Shown piece after piece: positions 33,801 to 46,452 of a stretch of 64,000 bases of DNA (position 1 is the first letter of the stretch; each line of letters starts with the position of its first letter). The DNA comes from Membranipora membranacea (Eukaryota; Bryozoa; Gymnolaemata; Cheilostomatida; Membraniporidae). The stretch lies in NCBI GenBank assembly GCA_914767715.1, contig OU612071.1, positions 13,621,493 to 13,685,492 of the forward strand, in the 5' to 3' direction. Under the pieces are notes generated by a model. The model saw only the letters and a list, made by a program, of their open reading frames with translations, was not told where the DNA came from and made no database searches. A program made the position numbers and the translations under genes.

Positions 33801-36800
33801 CACCAGTGATGATACAGTTAACAAAGATCAGCTGCAGGGCTCAAGCAAGGTATAGCTGCAATACATGTAATATATAACTGTATAAAGTGTCAATACAATG
33901 TACAATAAAGGAGCAAAATACTAAGTAAAGTGATAAAAAGTGCTAACATCCCCAACTGATACTATATTTGCACAAGTCATAAACTTTTACATTTTGCCAC
34001 TTTCTAGAATGCATATGCAATGCATAAGAGATGGGAGTCTCATTTTACATAGAGAAATTAATATGAAAACACACCTACGTCTCATAGTCATATGAGGCCA
34101 TCTTTTTTGTGTACATACTTTATTACATTATATAGCATATATCCAATACAATCTTTTTTTCAAGAAGGGTACCATTCTGCGCATGCTCAGCTCTGGGCAT
34201 GAGCTGATCTCTGCAAAATTGAGTCTCGGAATTCCGAAGCCATCTGATTGGCTACCTGCTCTGGTGACATACTCCCCAAAGCGTGCGGATTTGTTATTAA
34301 TAGTTATCCTCTCTTGTCATTATTAGCTGATTTTGATTGACAGTTTATGCAGGGGATATCCCATTTCCCCTTTCCAAAGTTGCAATCAGAACCCAAACTA
34401 AACTCATTGTTCTTGCACATGCGCGAATTCAAGTCACGCAAGATGCATACTTAGCCTTACGACACCTGCTTTGTGGTAATGATAACCTAGTTTATCAGTG
34501 ATCTACATGCCCAGTCAGATCACGAGAGTCAGTATGGAAGGGTACATAAAAAAAATTATATTTTTATTTTACCTATCTATTAGAAGAATGAAGAAGCTAA
34601 GCCCGCTGAACCTACAGTGCCCACAGTCACAGTAGAGCAGGCTGCTGCTGAGACACCCGCATTAGGTGATGAAGATGAAAATGAAAACGAGGATGCTGAG
34701 GCTAATGATACCAAATCTACCACCGGTAAGTTCCTTGACATACCCAGTCACTATAAATCTTCATTGTTTCTTCCAGGTAAGGCAGCATTCAGTCATCCTC
34801 AACACTTCAAGTTATAGTTGGGCCTTAGGGATTGTGAATATGGCAAATCACATGCCAATTATTACATTTTTCAAAGATATCCCCCCCCCCCCACCATGAT
34901 CTGAAATTTGAGCATTTCATACATATTTATAGAGCAATAAAGAAAAGTTGAAAAGAATTTTCATTTTAGTAAAGCTAATAGTCTCCACTGTGTCCGGAGG
35001 CTATTTAAGAGGTTGCCACGGTGCTCTTCATTAGACTGAGACATTGAATATGATACCAAATATGGGGAAGCTGCTACTTAAGCTTTAACATAAACTGCCT
35101 TGACAGCTAGCAAAAAACGTTGACGGGTAAGATTAAGACAACCGTAAATTAGCTAGACTTAACTCTTGCTAGTGTTGACTTCTCACTGCCAGGCGATTGG
35201 TGTTGCAGGAGTGGTGGATTTAAGTCCCACTGTTGTAGCATTCAAAGTTGATTGTTCCATCCCCCAGCACCCTCGGGCGTATACCTTTCCTATCTTCTTT
35301 AGGGTATGAAGCAAACAATATTGTTCTAGTTTCATGAATTTCATAAGTCCATATATTCCAGGTAAAATATCTTATTTGGGATTGAGAGGTAATGATATTT
35401 ATCAACTTTATATTTGCTATTTCATGTTACGTAATTTTTTCCATATTCTGCTGTTATGGTTCACCATACTCTGACATGTTGGTAAGCCACATACCCCATA
35501 TTCTCATGCCTTTTTACCCAAATTAATGTGGGTGAAAATTGGTAGCCATTTGTCTAACTTTTTTTCGCCAATCTCTCATTGTTTTATGCTCTTTTCTTCA
35601 AAGGGAGACATTTCAAGCCCAAAGCTAAGCCCAATGTGTTGGAAGCTGGCAGAGCAAGAATGAGAAGACTGAGTGAATCGCTTGAGCTGTCGCCCTACCA
35701 CCCGTCTCCCTCAAGGTATGCCATTTGGGACGCTGGGGCTATGTTTGTTGACTCAAATTCTCCTTATTAGTGGTACAAGTATTCGAATCATTGAGGGTGA
35801 AAGCATTTTATTTACTGTTTGCAATTTTTTATACATGACTATATTATTTCATGTTAATAGTTTCAGCCAATCAGAATGAAGTCAGATCAGTTCCTGTATT
35901 GAGTGATCTAACTTTATAAGGTTACGTTAGTTTTCCTGTTCCATGAAAATAATTTAATTCAATGTATATAGGCAGTTTTTCTGAGCTTGATTTCAAGCAT
36001 ATGTTGGGAGTTGTCCTCTCTCTCTCTCTCTCTCTAGTTTAGTGCTCTTTAATGTTGTTGTCACATTTTGTACAGGAGAACTAGACACGCCTCTACATCT
36101 AGTACTCAGAGTGGGACCGTATCTGCTGCTGCACAGGAGACACAATCCAGTGTCAGAGTCGCTCCTCTAGACCGCCCAGCTACTGGTTAGTAGAAAGATA
36201 ATAATATCAAACCACTGCTGCACTCAGGCAAATATGTGCTTATTGAATTCTGTATAGCTAAAAACTAATAATATGAGGCTGCAGGCTTGTGATATATTTT
36301 ATAATAATTGAGTTGTGGGTGAAGTAATTACATTGAATTGCATGGAAGTTATGGTGTTTACTATAGCTGTCATTAATTTCGATAAAATTTAAGTTTGAAA
36401 ATAAACAGCTTGTCATGATTAATTAAATGATTTTTAACATCACTGTTGCTCATAATTTAACTCAGTAATGTAAAAAATGAGTGCTGAATTTTTTTATGAG
36501 TACTTTCATCTTGTGTGTCGCACAATCCTCAGCATATTTATGTATGAATACAACTACATTTAGTTATAATACACAACTAATGAGGCTGCTCTGAATCAAT
36601 CTCTTGAACGTCAATTTGTTGAATTTTGCAGAAGGGACAGAAGAACAAGCTAATAAGACAGAAGCCTCTGCTGGTGCCAACACTGAGGGAGATACTGATA
36701 AAACGACGGAAGGTATGATTGATGGCTTCATTTATTTATTAATCACTGCCACAAATGTCGCAAAATTTGGTGTAAATACTGTTCCTAAAAGCCATATGAA

Positions 36801-39800
36801 CTAGAAAGAAAATTATGAGTGCTGCTGGGATTTAATCGCCAGCCTGTCACCTCATATGCCATACGAGTAGAACTACACCTTCACCTGGTAACTCCTTCCG
36901 CTTCAAAGTTTATGACACCGAATTCTAGAATTCCTAACTCCGCAACAGTTGTGGAGTTAAAACCCCGCACAAGTACCAGCTGAAATACCAGTATAAGTTC
37001 TCTGAATCAAACACTGAATGTGTACGTGTCATCAGTTCTTGCTTTGCAACAACAATAGAACTGAACACAACGCTGATAACTTACGCGGGTATTTGTCTGG
37101 CGCATATGTAAGTTGAATTTACATGTCCTGTAAACAACCTCTCCGGGTTTTTGCACTGTAGGGCAGAACTGGTGTACAAAAGTTTCATCTTTGGTATATT
37201 TCTAATGTTTGCTCATCCAGTTCATTCTTTTGCAGTTATCTCATCAGGTGCGAAGAAGAGACCGTATATCACCTCATCGGGGAGTAAGGACAGCGATGAG
37301 GAATCACATGTGGACAATGCAGAACTCTCCGAACTACAGGTTAGATTGAGTCAGTCGATATTTTAATTTGCATCCATTATCATCACTGATCAAATTGATT
37401 TAAAAAAATAAAAAAATATTTGGCACTTTGCAACTTCAGTCTGAAGATCATCATAATTTAAATATGAGCCAGTATCAAGGCCGGCCATCATCTGCAGTAT
37501 TAAGTTTGGGCTGAAGGCACCTGGGCTACTTGAATAATGTCATCATGTTAAGTTATTATTAGTATTTTTGTTGGGGTATGTTATAAACAAAAGAAAATAG
37601 CAACTTGCTGATCTCATTAACCAACAAATGTGTATATATATATATATATATATAATATGTATATATATATATATATATAGTGCCTTTTTCCAGTCCATTC
37701 AAGAGAAATGATACTGAGTTAGGATTATCATCGACCCTATTTCATCTCAACTGTTGAGCCAGCGCAACAAATCTTTACATAATTACTTGTATGAGTCAAA
37801 TTTGATGCCAAATACCTAAAAACAAATTCAACAAATGTACAAATTAATTAATATTAATTAAAATAATACTTTATTTAATGATTCTTCCTAACAGTTGTAA
37901 TGGTGATCGTTTATCTTTTTTTGGCACTATTTGGAAAACATTCCACTATTGGAATGAAATCAAGTAATAGGCGATAAGAGTGTTATAAAGAAATTCTTCA
38001 CAATTTTTTCGTTATCAATTTTTAGTCAGAGATGCCACCCCCTCCTGCTCCTGTGTACAAGAAGAAGAGAAAAGTACGAAAAGTCATAAAAAGTGACGAG
38101 CCACCGGACCCGACCACTATGACTATCAAAGAGCTCATCTACTATCAACCCACAAGTAACCCCCTACCTCAAAAGTAAGAACTCGGTCTTATATACTATC
38201 TACCTACGAGTAACCCCCTACCTCAAAAGTAGAACTCTGTGTTATATACTATCAACCTACGAGTAACCCCCTACCTCAAAACTAAGAACTGAGTCTTGCA
38301 GTTTGTTTTTAAGTCTGAAAATTAAGCCATTGTTGGCATCATTTCATACATGCATTAATTAATAGTGAAGCTCACAAAGCACATTTAGTTGGGAGTTGTC
38401 CAGCTTATGTCAATGAGGGGGTAATTCCTGATTTTGAACATTAATTTGGTACTTCTGTTGAAATAACATCATTGTATTAAGAAACTTTAAACAATGTATA
38501 TTTTACACAAAATAACACTTGAATATACTTTTTTTTTATCAGAGAAAATGCGCCAAAAAAGCCAGGGAAGAGGAAAAGAACAAACACAGAAACATCATCA
38601 GTGGCGGGTGATGAAGACGCGCAGTCCGTATGTGGAGATAACGCCGAAAATAATGATGATGTCATCGCACAGTCACCTGCACCTTCTGAGAGGGAGAAAA
38701 CTCCTGAGAAAGAACAAGATATGGCGCCTCAGGTACAAAATACAAGTGATATTTTTTCATCATGATATGGACTTTGAAATTTACTGACAAACTAGTGTGT
38801 GACAAAAGTCTTTACTGTTTACTCTGAGGAGCTTGATGACACTATGACTTTTACAACATCATGTCATGTTTACTCACGTTGAAATATCAGATCATAACTG
38901 CTATAACGATAACATTACATCATGTCATGCCACATTATGCCTACTATAGCATCATAACTGTTATTACATAACACCATTAAGACCGTTGAAACATAGGGTT
39001 TGTTTTGGTTCTATTTCAACAAACAAGTTGAGATTTAGGAAACTAAAAATTATGAGAGTTAAGTGGTGGTGAAAATCGCCTTAAGTGACGCAGAAATAAA
39101 GATCAATTAAATTATGATGAGGAAAGTCCGAACCCAAAAGGCAAGAGCTGGCACCTGAGAGTCTATTTTTGAGGCGGCCCGACTCTTCACTGATTTCAGG
39201 TTGTCAGGCAGCTTGTTCCACAGTGCTGCCATTTAATATGAGACCCTTCGTTTACCTGAACTGAACGCCATGTCATGTTTCCTCTTTGATAATATATCAG
39301 TTATAACTTTTTTGACATCACGTCACTCTTTGTTTATATAACAGATTATGACTTTTACGAAGACATAACAACATACATCGACATAACGTCATGTTTCCCT
39401 TCTGTTTATATATCAGATTATGATTGGAGAAGATGGACAGATTATCATCAATGAGCAGAGTTTAACAGTGCAGGCGGCAAAACCTGATGAGAATGTCGTG
39501 TACGAAGATGTGGTGAGTGTTATATAGTTAAGAGTTGTGTTATCTTTGATCTTGTGGAGACAGCTCCCAAGTCAATGTTATTGTCAGCCATCTTGGTTAG
39601 TCTACCAATGGCCATCATAAGTACAACAATACACATTTACTCTCCATAATATACAGACTTGTGTGAACATAATAGTGAGTAGAGCACCATTTATACAAAT
39701 GGAAGGTACGAATCAAATTGTCAGTCCTATTAGGCCATGTCAGGTATGGTTTTATAGATCTCAGGCTAATAAGTCATTAGGGCATATGAAATAAAACAGC

Positions 39801-42800
39801 CTGTGATCCTAGTTGCAATAAAACTGCTGCAAAGTCTGAAAATTGGGATCATTAAGATCCACTCTGATCCTTGCTACTATATTAAGAAAAAAACTACAAT
39901 GCTAATTTCTGCATTTTTTTTTGTTTTTTGTTATTTGCCCTTTAAACTCACATTATTTGATTTAATGGGGTAATATATCCACTTTTCTAATAGGAGTGTC
40001 CATTTAAGATTATCCTTTGCCTAAAGCATTGCATGAGTTCAGCCAGTTGGGCTCCGCCATATGGCTGTTTGAATGGACTCTTTTATAGCTGATTAAGTCG
40101 ACCCTGTTGACTTGTCTGAAATAGATAAGTTCCTTTTCGTGGTCATCATCTATTCATGTTCATTAATTTGCTGCACTTTTGGTGACTTAGCAGATCTAGC
40201 TTTCTCTTTAGGGAATGTGACCAAGCTACCCTTGAGAAATTTAGCATGAGAGAGAAAAAAATTCTAAGCTAAGGTACACCAGATAAAGGAATAAACAAAT
40301 CATATCATGGGCCAAATTACGACATCATATACTTATTTCTGGCTAATTTACTACATTGCTTACCCTTTTCAGACATATGATCAAAGTGAAGAGTCTGCGA
40401 CTTATGCGAGTTTTAGAAAAAATGCTCGCCCTCTGAGATTTTGGAGTGATGTGGAAACAGACCAGTTCTATAAAGCTCTAGCTTGTATTGGTAAGTGACC
40501 TTGACCTAGATAGATCTGTTAGTGTATTTACCCTATAAAGATAGGAAAGTTTACTTACTCTAGATTGTCGGTTGGGTTGGCCACCAGGTGCGCTCAGACC
40601 TGCCTTCGACCAGAGAGCTATATGACGCAGTAATTGCATCCTTACCCTTTAGGCAACTGATATCTCGCCGTCAATGCTTCCGAATATGGCGCTTGATAAG
40701 TCACCTGATTTTAATCAACAATTTTCTTTCTAATTTCAGGTACGGACTTTACCCTGATGTGTCAACTATTTCCAAACAGAAACAGAACAGATATCAAACG
40801 AAAGTTCAAACGGGAGGAAAAGTATAATCCAGGTAAAACTTTCTCGAAGGCAAAACTCAAGTAACTAATGATATAACAGGTCCAAGTAACTGATAACTCC
40901 TAACACAAAAGTATATGACAATGAATGACTTGAAAGACGTTTTAGGAAAATATTTAAATGTTACCGATATTGGATAGCCGTCATAGTGTGAGTTGCCTGT
41001 AGTTACATGCAACGCTGTGGTAAGCTGAGACAGCTTAGTCGGGGTTTGTTTAAAGGGCAACCAAGGTTTCGCAGCAATGCATTAATGGGTAGGAAATAAT
41101 GTGCTGGGCAGCATCAGCTTTGTGCATTACGCGATGCAAAACTCAAAGTAGTTGCTGGCTCTAAGCTGGGTAACACTTCAGTTTAGGGGAGGTTCCAAGA
41201 CTTTGCTGTAATATTTATAGAGCACAGGCTAAATAATAACAGGAACAGGAAACTGCTATGTGGTATTCTCTTTTAGCTGAGTTTGAGTGCCTGATGGAAG
41301 AAATGTTTCACAAGAATTCTGGCTGAATAATCATCCGAATTATATTTTGTCTTTTTCCCCATGCAGAAGGTGCAATCTGCTATTAATCAATGGCCATCAA
41401 TGAGAAGTTGTTTGAAACCTTGGTTGCCCTTTAAATAAGTTTATGTAACAGAGACAGCTGAGTTAGCTTTTTTTAGATGATTTTGCTGCCTCTAGAATTT
41501 CAAGGTTAAGAATGAGACAATTGAAAAAAGAACATTTCACGACTCTGCAGTTTAAATGATATCAAAACCAAATATGCAGCATCTTCACGAAATATTAGAA
41601 ATTTCATTTGGACGGTTAGTTGATTTGCTCAAAGGTTCAAAACAAAGACCTAAGTACAATGGTGATGTTCATATGGTTGAAGGCAAGATTCAGGCTGCGA
41701 TGACTGGCAATCTGAACTTTGAGCAGGAGCCCTTCCCTGAATACAACGCGGCAGAGGAGAGGGCTAAGGAAAGGACTAAGGCTAAAGAAGAAGCTAAACA
41801 GGCTAAAGAAGAAGCAAAGAAAAAGGAAAAGGCGGACAAGGTGAGACAGAATCATAGGGAGTAAATAGGGAGTATATGGGTAGTATATAGGGAGTTTATA
41901 AGGAGTATATAGGGAGTATATAGGGAGTTTATAAGGAGTATATAGGGAGTATATAGGGAGTTTATAGGGAGTATATAGGGAGTATATGGGTAGTATATAG
42001 GGAGTATATGGGTAGTATATAGAGATTAAATAGGGCGTATAAGTATATTACAGACAAATTATATCGCATATAATATAGACTATATATATATGTTATATAT
42101 ATATATAATATTATAAAAAATAGGGTTGGAGTTGGAGCTCTCATGTCATTTGTTTTGAAATTATTTCATAGTGGATATCTTTAATAATGATATAATATCA
42201 AATATATAATAATAATATCAAGTGTATTATATAACATAAAAATATAATAATATAAAAGTAGGTGGATATCTATCTATTTTTATAGGCATTGGTCAAATCA
42301 CAGGGTCTGATGATTCGGGGCTACAGTAAGTCGAGCGCTTGTCAGAGCAAAGAGTCGCGGCATGACATGCACAAGACGAACCATCGGAGGAGGGTGCTGG
42401 GTGCTAATACTAGAGGCAAAAAGGTTTGTGTAATGCATAGACTCAAAGACTACCCAAATACCAATGCATGTTACTCTCATTCTCTGCATTATGATGTCAC
42501 AGTGAACAATACAATGAACAAACACTTCCTGTTCACTGTGACATCACAATGCAGAGAATGAGCGTTACCTTCCCTTATAATGGCAATCTTTCCACCATCA
42601 ATAATTCATGCCAAGTAGAGCATTGAATTTTTTGTTGTGTTCGAATCCCACTGCAGTCCACTGACTACTGGGACTTTTTTTACCCCCAGGTGTGCTCCGA
42701 CCTGCCTACAAACTGAGAGCAAAATTGTGCAGACATTGCGGCTTAGCCCCTAGGGCCCCCACTATTTCCTTGCCCATTCTTCGGAATGTGGTGAGTGACT

Positions 42801-45404
42801 GTACCTTGCAATTATGACCATTTTTAATCAACAGGTATGTAGGTTTAAGTATCCTTCATGTTGTGATTTTTTTTCTATCGTAGAGTGGCCAGGATAGAAG
42901 CCTAGTAGCCTCTCTCGGCGCACAGCAGGTATGTTTTTGAGACACTTTATAACTCTGAACTCAGTATAGAAAAGTTTACCCTCTGCAAAAATTCCTACTG
43001 CAAATTTTGAGATCCGCTAATTAATTTTGGCTTTCAAAAGGTGAATTCACGGATTTGTTAAAAAATCTACTCAAAAGATAACCTTACACTGGGTACCCAA
43101 GCAGGATCAGATCAACTGTATGTCATAATGTCAACCAGATAAAATTGTTATGATTATTTGCTCATAAAATGTATCTACAAGCAAATAAAATTAACATACA
43201 TGTAGAATTAAATGGTCACTATCGACGGCTGGCCAATAAGGTATCTTTCCCAGTCAACAGTTCTGTACTTACAACCACTTGGATTTCAGCCAAATGAGAA
43301 AAAGTTTCATTTGTACTTTCTTTTACCAATTTTGTAGGAGAGTGAAGCTGAAAAAACTGTAAGGAATGTTATAGAGCATGGATTGTCGCCATTTCTCACT
43401 CAGGTATAAAATGCATCTGAACCGGCTGCATAAAAATGAACTAGCTATCTAGCTGCATGCTCCAGTTAGTTAGCTAGTTTGTTTTTCTGTAGTTTCTGTA
43501 AGTTAGTAAAGGGATAGTTTACCATGAAGGAAAACTAAACTATGCGTGTTACTGACAACCGTTAAACCTAAATTAAGATATGTGAGTGAGAGCTCATGGG
43601 TATGAATGCTAGATAAACAGGACAACCCTTATGTCGAATTACGCAAAAACACATTGTTACTATCTTATGCTAACCAGGACGTCATATCTTACAAAGAATA
43701 GATTTTTACTCTTTTAAAATTATTTTTACTGAACTTTTATAACGCAATCATTTTAATACAAGGTGTCCCTTTTTATGTAACGAGACTTTTAAAGGCTTAA
43801 CACTCTGTGTGAAAATCAATAGCCAGAATAAAGATAATGATATATATATATATATACTTTTATTGTCAGCAACAATTCATTCTTACAAATGTTTTTCATG
43901 ATGTGACATAAATGGCAAAAAGAAAAATTTTATTATTTTATATATATACTTATTATAAATGTATATTTATTATATATTTATCATAAATATATATTTTTAT
44001 TTATATTTATCATTAATATATATACTTATTATTTATTATGTATATAATGTCTTTTCATGCTTACAGGATGTTTTGGGACCGAAAAAAGGCAGTGCTGAAA
44101 TTGTTCCAGTTAGCAGCGCATTACCTAAACTAGCCTTACCGTCAGCAGCTCCCTCAGTACCTCTCATAGCATGTATACCAGTAAATATACACCCAAGACC
44201 ACAAGAACATTCGGCACCAGCAGGGGCAGATTCAGAAAGGGGGCCATCGGAGAAGACAGCGCCGATTAGGCCTGTACCTTTGTTGCCAGGGGTAACCACA
44301 ATGCTCCATCAAAACCAATCACTTAATCAACAGATATCGGATATGATGTTAGCTAGAACTCGATGTAGTACTGCACCCCCTCCGGGAGTTATGCGATCAC
44401 CTCCACCTCCGCCAGCTCAAGTACCTGTGGGTACCCCTCAACATCCTGCAAGGCCTGCCTCCACCCCTGGAATAAGCATGTCACCCCTGTACAATCTGGA
44501 CGGTGGTGATTGTATTATGGTCAGGACCGAACAGATTGGGGCGAGCAGGAAAGTGCACCATTTGTACTTGTATAGTCCTAGTAGGGGCGAAGGGTCTGCG
44601 ACCTTAACAGACATATCGTCATTGAACTCTCTCATGTCTGCTCAGAACCAAAAGCGTTTGGAGGCTGGTAATCCAGCCTTACAGCCTAGGATGCCTTCTA
44701 CATGTGATCCAACATTGCTAGCACAGATGGAAGGCGCACTGTCTCATACTGTGCAGGCTGTTGTGCCCTTAGAAGTGAAGAAGGGGGCAAAGCCTCGTGG
44801 TAGACCTAAGTCTAAACCTGCCACATCAGTTGGTGATCCTTTGGATGCTGAAAAGAAAGTGAAACCTGCTCGAAAATCTAAGGTAAAACCTAAGCCAAAT
44901 ACTGCACGTCGGTCTGCCATCAGCCAAACAGCTGCTAGTCAAGATATGACAAGCCAATCAGATGTTAGCCACGATGTGACAAGCCAATCAGCACCAAGCA
45001 CAAGTCAGACCATGACAAGTGAAGGTGCTTTAGATCTGACAATGACATCAAGTGCTGAGGGCACGTTCACAGCCGATGGAAGCCAAGACTTAACATTGCC
45101 AAGTTCTCCGTCATGCTCCAGTGCCATTGGTAGCGCCCTGAATGCAATCACACAACAACCCACACCACAAAAAGCAGCAAGAACTCTTACGCCTTCACCA
45201 TACAGACCCAAACCATTTTTGCCCAGCATGCAACACGAACACTCACCTAGCATAGTTGAGACGATTCCTCGCTTTGTGCCGACTACAAAAATATCCGAAA
45301 TATCAACAGCCCAAGCTGTAGAAGATGTATGTGAGGATACAGCCGCATCTGACGACACCATCGATGTCACAAGTGAAGCGTCGCGTACTTTCACTAACCT
45401 CTAA
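30900..45404 (+). CDS. BDP1: BDP1, TFIIIB component B double prime
   Basis: RNA polymerase III initiation factor that joins TBP and BRF on tRNA and 5S promoters. Nineteen coding exons: 30900-31176, 32122-32229, 33099-33190, 33787-33849, 34584-34725, 35604-35715, 36076-36185, 36632-36712, 37236-37339, 38026-38174, 38543-38732, 39417-39512, 40373-40490, 40740-40832, 41599-41840, 42286-42423, 42884-42928, 43338-43403, 44067-45404; about 1187 residues, all phases compatible. Recognised by the N-terminal basic start (RRHRIAARPNV), the conserved MTIKELIYY motif (exon 10), the EDGQIIINEQSLTV block (exon 12), and the SANT/Myb domain of exons 13-14 (YASFRKN, FWSDVETDQFYKAL, then GTDFTLMCQLFPNR and IKRKFKREEK). 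Exon 15 gives an acidic/basic helix. The long last exon is a low-complexity Ser/Pro/Thr tail with repeated TSQS. The exon 3 donor (gtgggt) and exon 15 acceptor are weak and chosen by phase. Confidence 0.93.
36016..36037. repeat. (TC)n microsatellite
   Basis: Perfect TC run in the intron upstream of BDP1 exon 7; it lies about 40 bp before the acceptor and may contribute pyrimidines. Confidence 0.9.
37627..37680. repeat. (TA)n microsatellite
   Basis: Two TA runs separated by ataatatgtata in BDP1 intron 9. Confidence 0.9.
38137..38300 (+). repeat. 54-bp tandem repeat copying the end and donor of BDP1 exon 10
   Basis: Three units. The first is the genuine exon end (CCCCCTACCTCAAAA then GTAAG, donor at 38175). 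The second repeats it with donor-like GTAGAA at 38229. The third has CTAAG at 38282, so the GT is lost. Spacing is 54 and 53 bp. Extending the exon to the second donor would meet an in-frame TAA at once. Confidence 0.85.
38891..39416 (+). repeat. Diverged tandem copies of the BDP1 exon 12 acceptor
   Basis: The true acceptor tttatatatcag followed by ATTATGATTGG (exon start 39417) is preceded by look-alikes: tttatataacag then ATTATGACTT at 39345, aatatatcag then TTATAACTT at 39301, and gaaatatcag then ATCATAACTG at 38891. Intervening gacat-catgtca phrases also recur. Probably old tandem duplications that include the 3' splice site. Confidence 0.6.
39715..40013 (+). mobile_element. Family 5 dispersed repeat, copy 1
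   Basis: About 300 bp in BDP1 intron 12 with a second copy at 63545-63872 in the innexin gene. Shared phrases in order include agatctcaggct, gcaataaaactgctgcaaag, aaattgggatcat and cacttttctaatagga. No coding capacity. Confidence 0.75.
41049..41435. mobile_element. MITE with perfect 22-bp terminal inverted repeats
   Basis: Left end tttaaagggcaaccaaggtt (then tc) and right end exactly its reverse complement (41414-41435). Total 387 bp, no reading frame. The ends contain TTAA, the target of piggyBac-type elements, but TTTAAA is itself palindromic so the true target duplication is ambiguous. In BDP1 intron 14. Confidence 0.85.
41853..42035 (+). repeat. Minisatellite directly after the BDP1 exon 15 donor
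   Basis: Units of tagggagtatata / tagggagtttataagg start 13 bp after the donor at 41841 and run for about 180 bp, followed by AT-rich simple sequence to about 42260. Several units contain aaggagt or gggtagt donor-like cores. Confidence 0.8.
42470..42568. repeat. 99-bp imperfect palindrome in BDP1 intron 16
   Basis: Arms of about 40 bp: cattctctgcattatgatg / tcacagtgaac pairs with gttcactgtgacatca / caatgcagagaatg; loop near 42513-42530. One base is inserted in the left arm. Confidence 0.85.
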
Positions 45405-46452
45405 CAAGAGAAGATCATATGTAGTACCCCTTCTTTATCAGAAAATTAACAGATCTAGTCAGAAGACCACCATTTAGTTAGTTTCATCATGTATTTCTTT
45501 TTGTAAATTTAGTTTTTGCCAGCATGTCTTGACAAGCTAGCTCCTTCCCTACTTTTTGGTCTGGTTGACCAATGTCTTTTCAAAGTGTATTGGGTCATTG
45601 CTGGCAGTAAATAATTGACCACTTACCTTTTCTTTTTGTTTTTTGCTCATTATTCAGCCTTATAGACTTTATAGCCTTTAAGTCTTATAAACCCAGTAGC
45701 CCTTATAGCCCTAGTCTTTGGTCCTCGGTCTTTTAGCCCTAGGTCACATAGCCCTAGACTTTATGGCCTTTGGGACCGATCACACAACTATATAAACATA
45801 TTATACTGTTACATTTTGTTACAAATATTTGGTACAAATAATTTTGCATAATTTGTTGAAAAAAATACTTGATATTAGTTCAATGTTATTTTCAAAAATC
45901 AAATAACAAGTTTGAAAAGTTTAATTGTGTATTACGGATTCATTTTATGTTCTAGACTTCAAACACGACCTCCATTGCTCCGGTATCTTAGAAGTCGCCT
46001 TATGTTGAAACAAACAGAGCTGAGTGTCACTCATTACTTGATCCAGGAAATGGCCTTTCCTGCAAACTCAGCTGAGCAACTTATTCAATATTTCCAAGCC
46101 AACCACATCAATCATTTGACTGACTGTTTTTTCCAAAGTGATCAATGCACCGAGCTGGCATTACTGTTTCCAATAAATTCCCTCAAACTGGTAAGTTGCT
46201 TCGGAGGTAAAACTTATTATTTAAACCCAATCCACGATGAGATGTCACCTTTTTTTTCACGTATTTATTTATCTTTGCTCTATGTGGGAAGCAGTATATC
46301 AAACAACTTATATGTGAGTGACAAAAGTTCCCAAAGGCCTCTTTACCAAGAATCGCAAATAATTTCGCTGTTGGTAGCATTTGACTAATGATATTTGAAA
46401 GAATCTTTTGTTAGCATAGTGTATGTATTTATTTCAAAACTCTAACTGACTT
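45405..46452. other. 3' flank of BDP1 and of the minus-strand secreted gene
   Basis: The two genes converge here. A short string of ttatag/cctta/agccct phrases lies at about 45655-45770. No clear AATAAA is used with confidence. The candidate exon at 45956-46190 is listed separately. Confidence 0.4.
45956..46190 (+). CDS. Candidate orphan coding exon
   Basis: An open stretch bounded by tctag (acceptor) and CTG|GTAAGT (strong donor), entering in phase 2 and leaving in phase 0. It reads LQTRPPLLRYLRSR near its start and HINHLTDCFFQSDQ later, with no stop. No upstream partner exon was found, and it lies beyond the BDP1 stop codon. It could be part of an alternative BDP1 3' end, of an unseen small gene, or chance. 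Confidence 0.3.
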
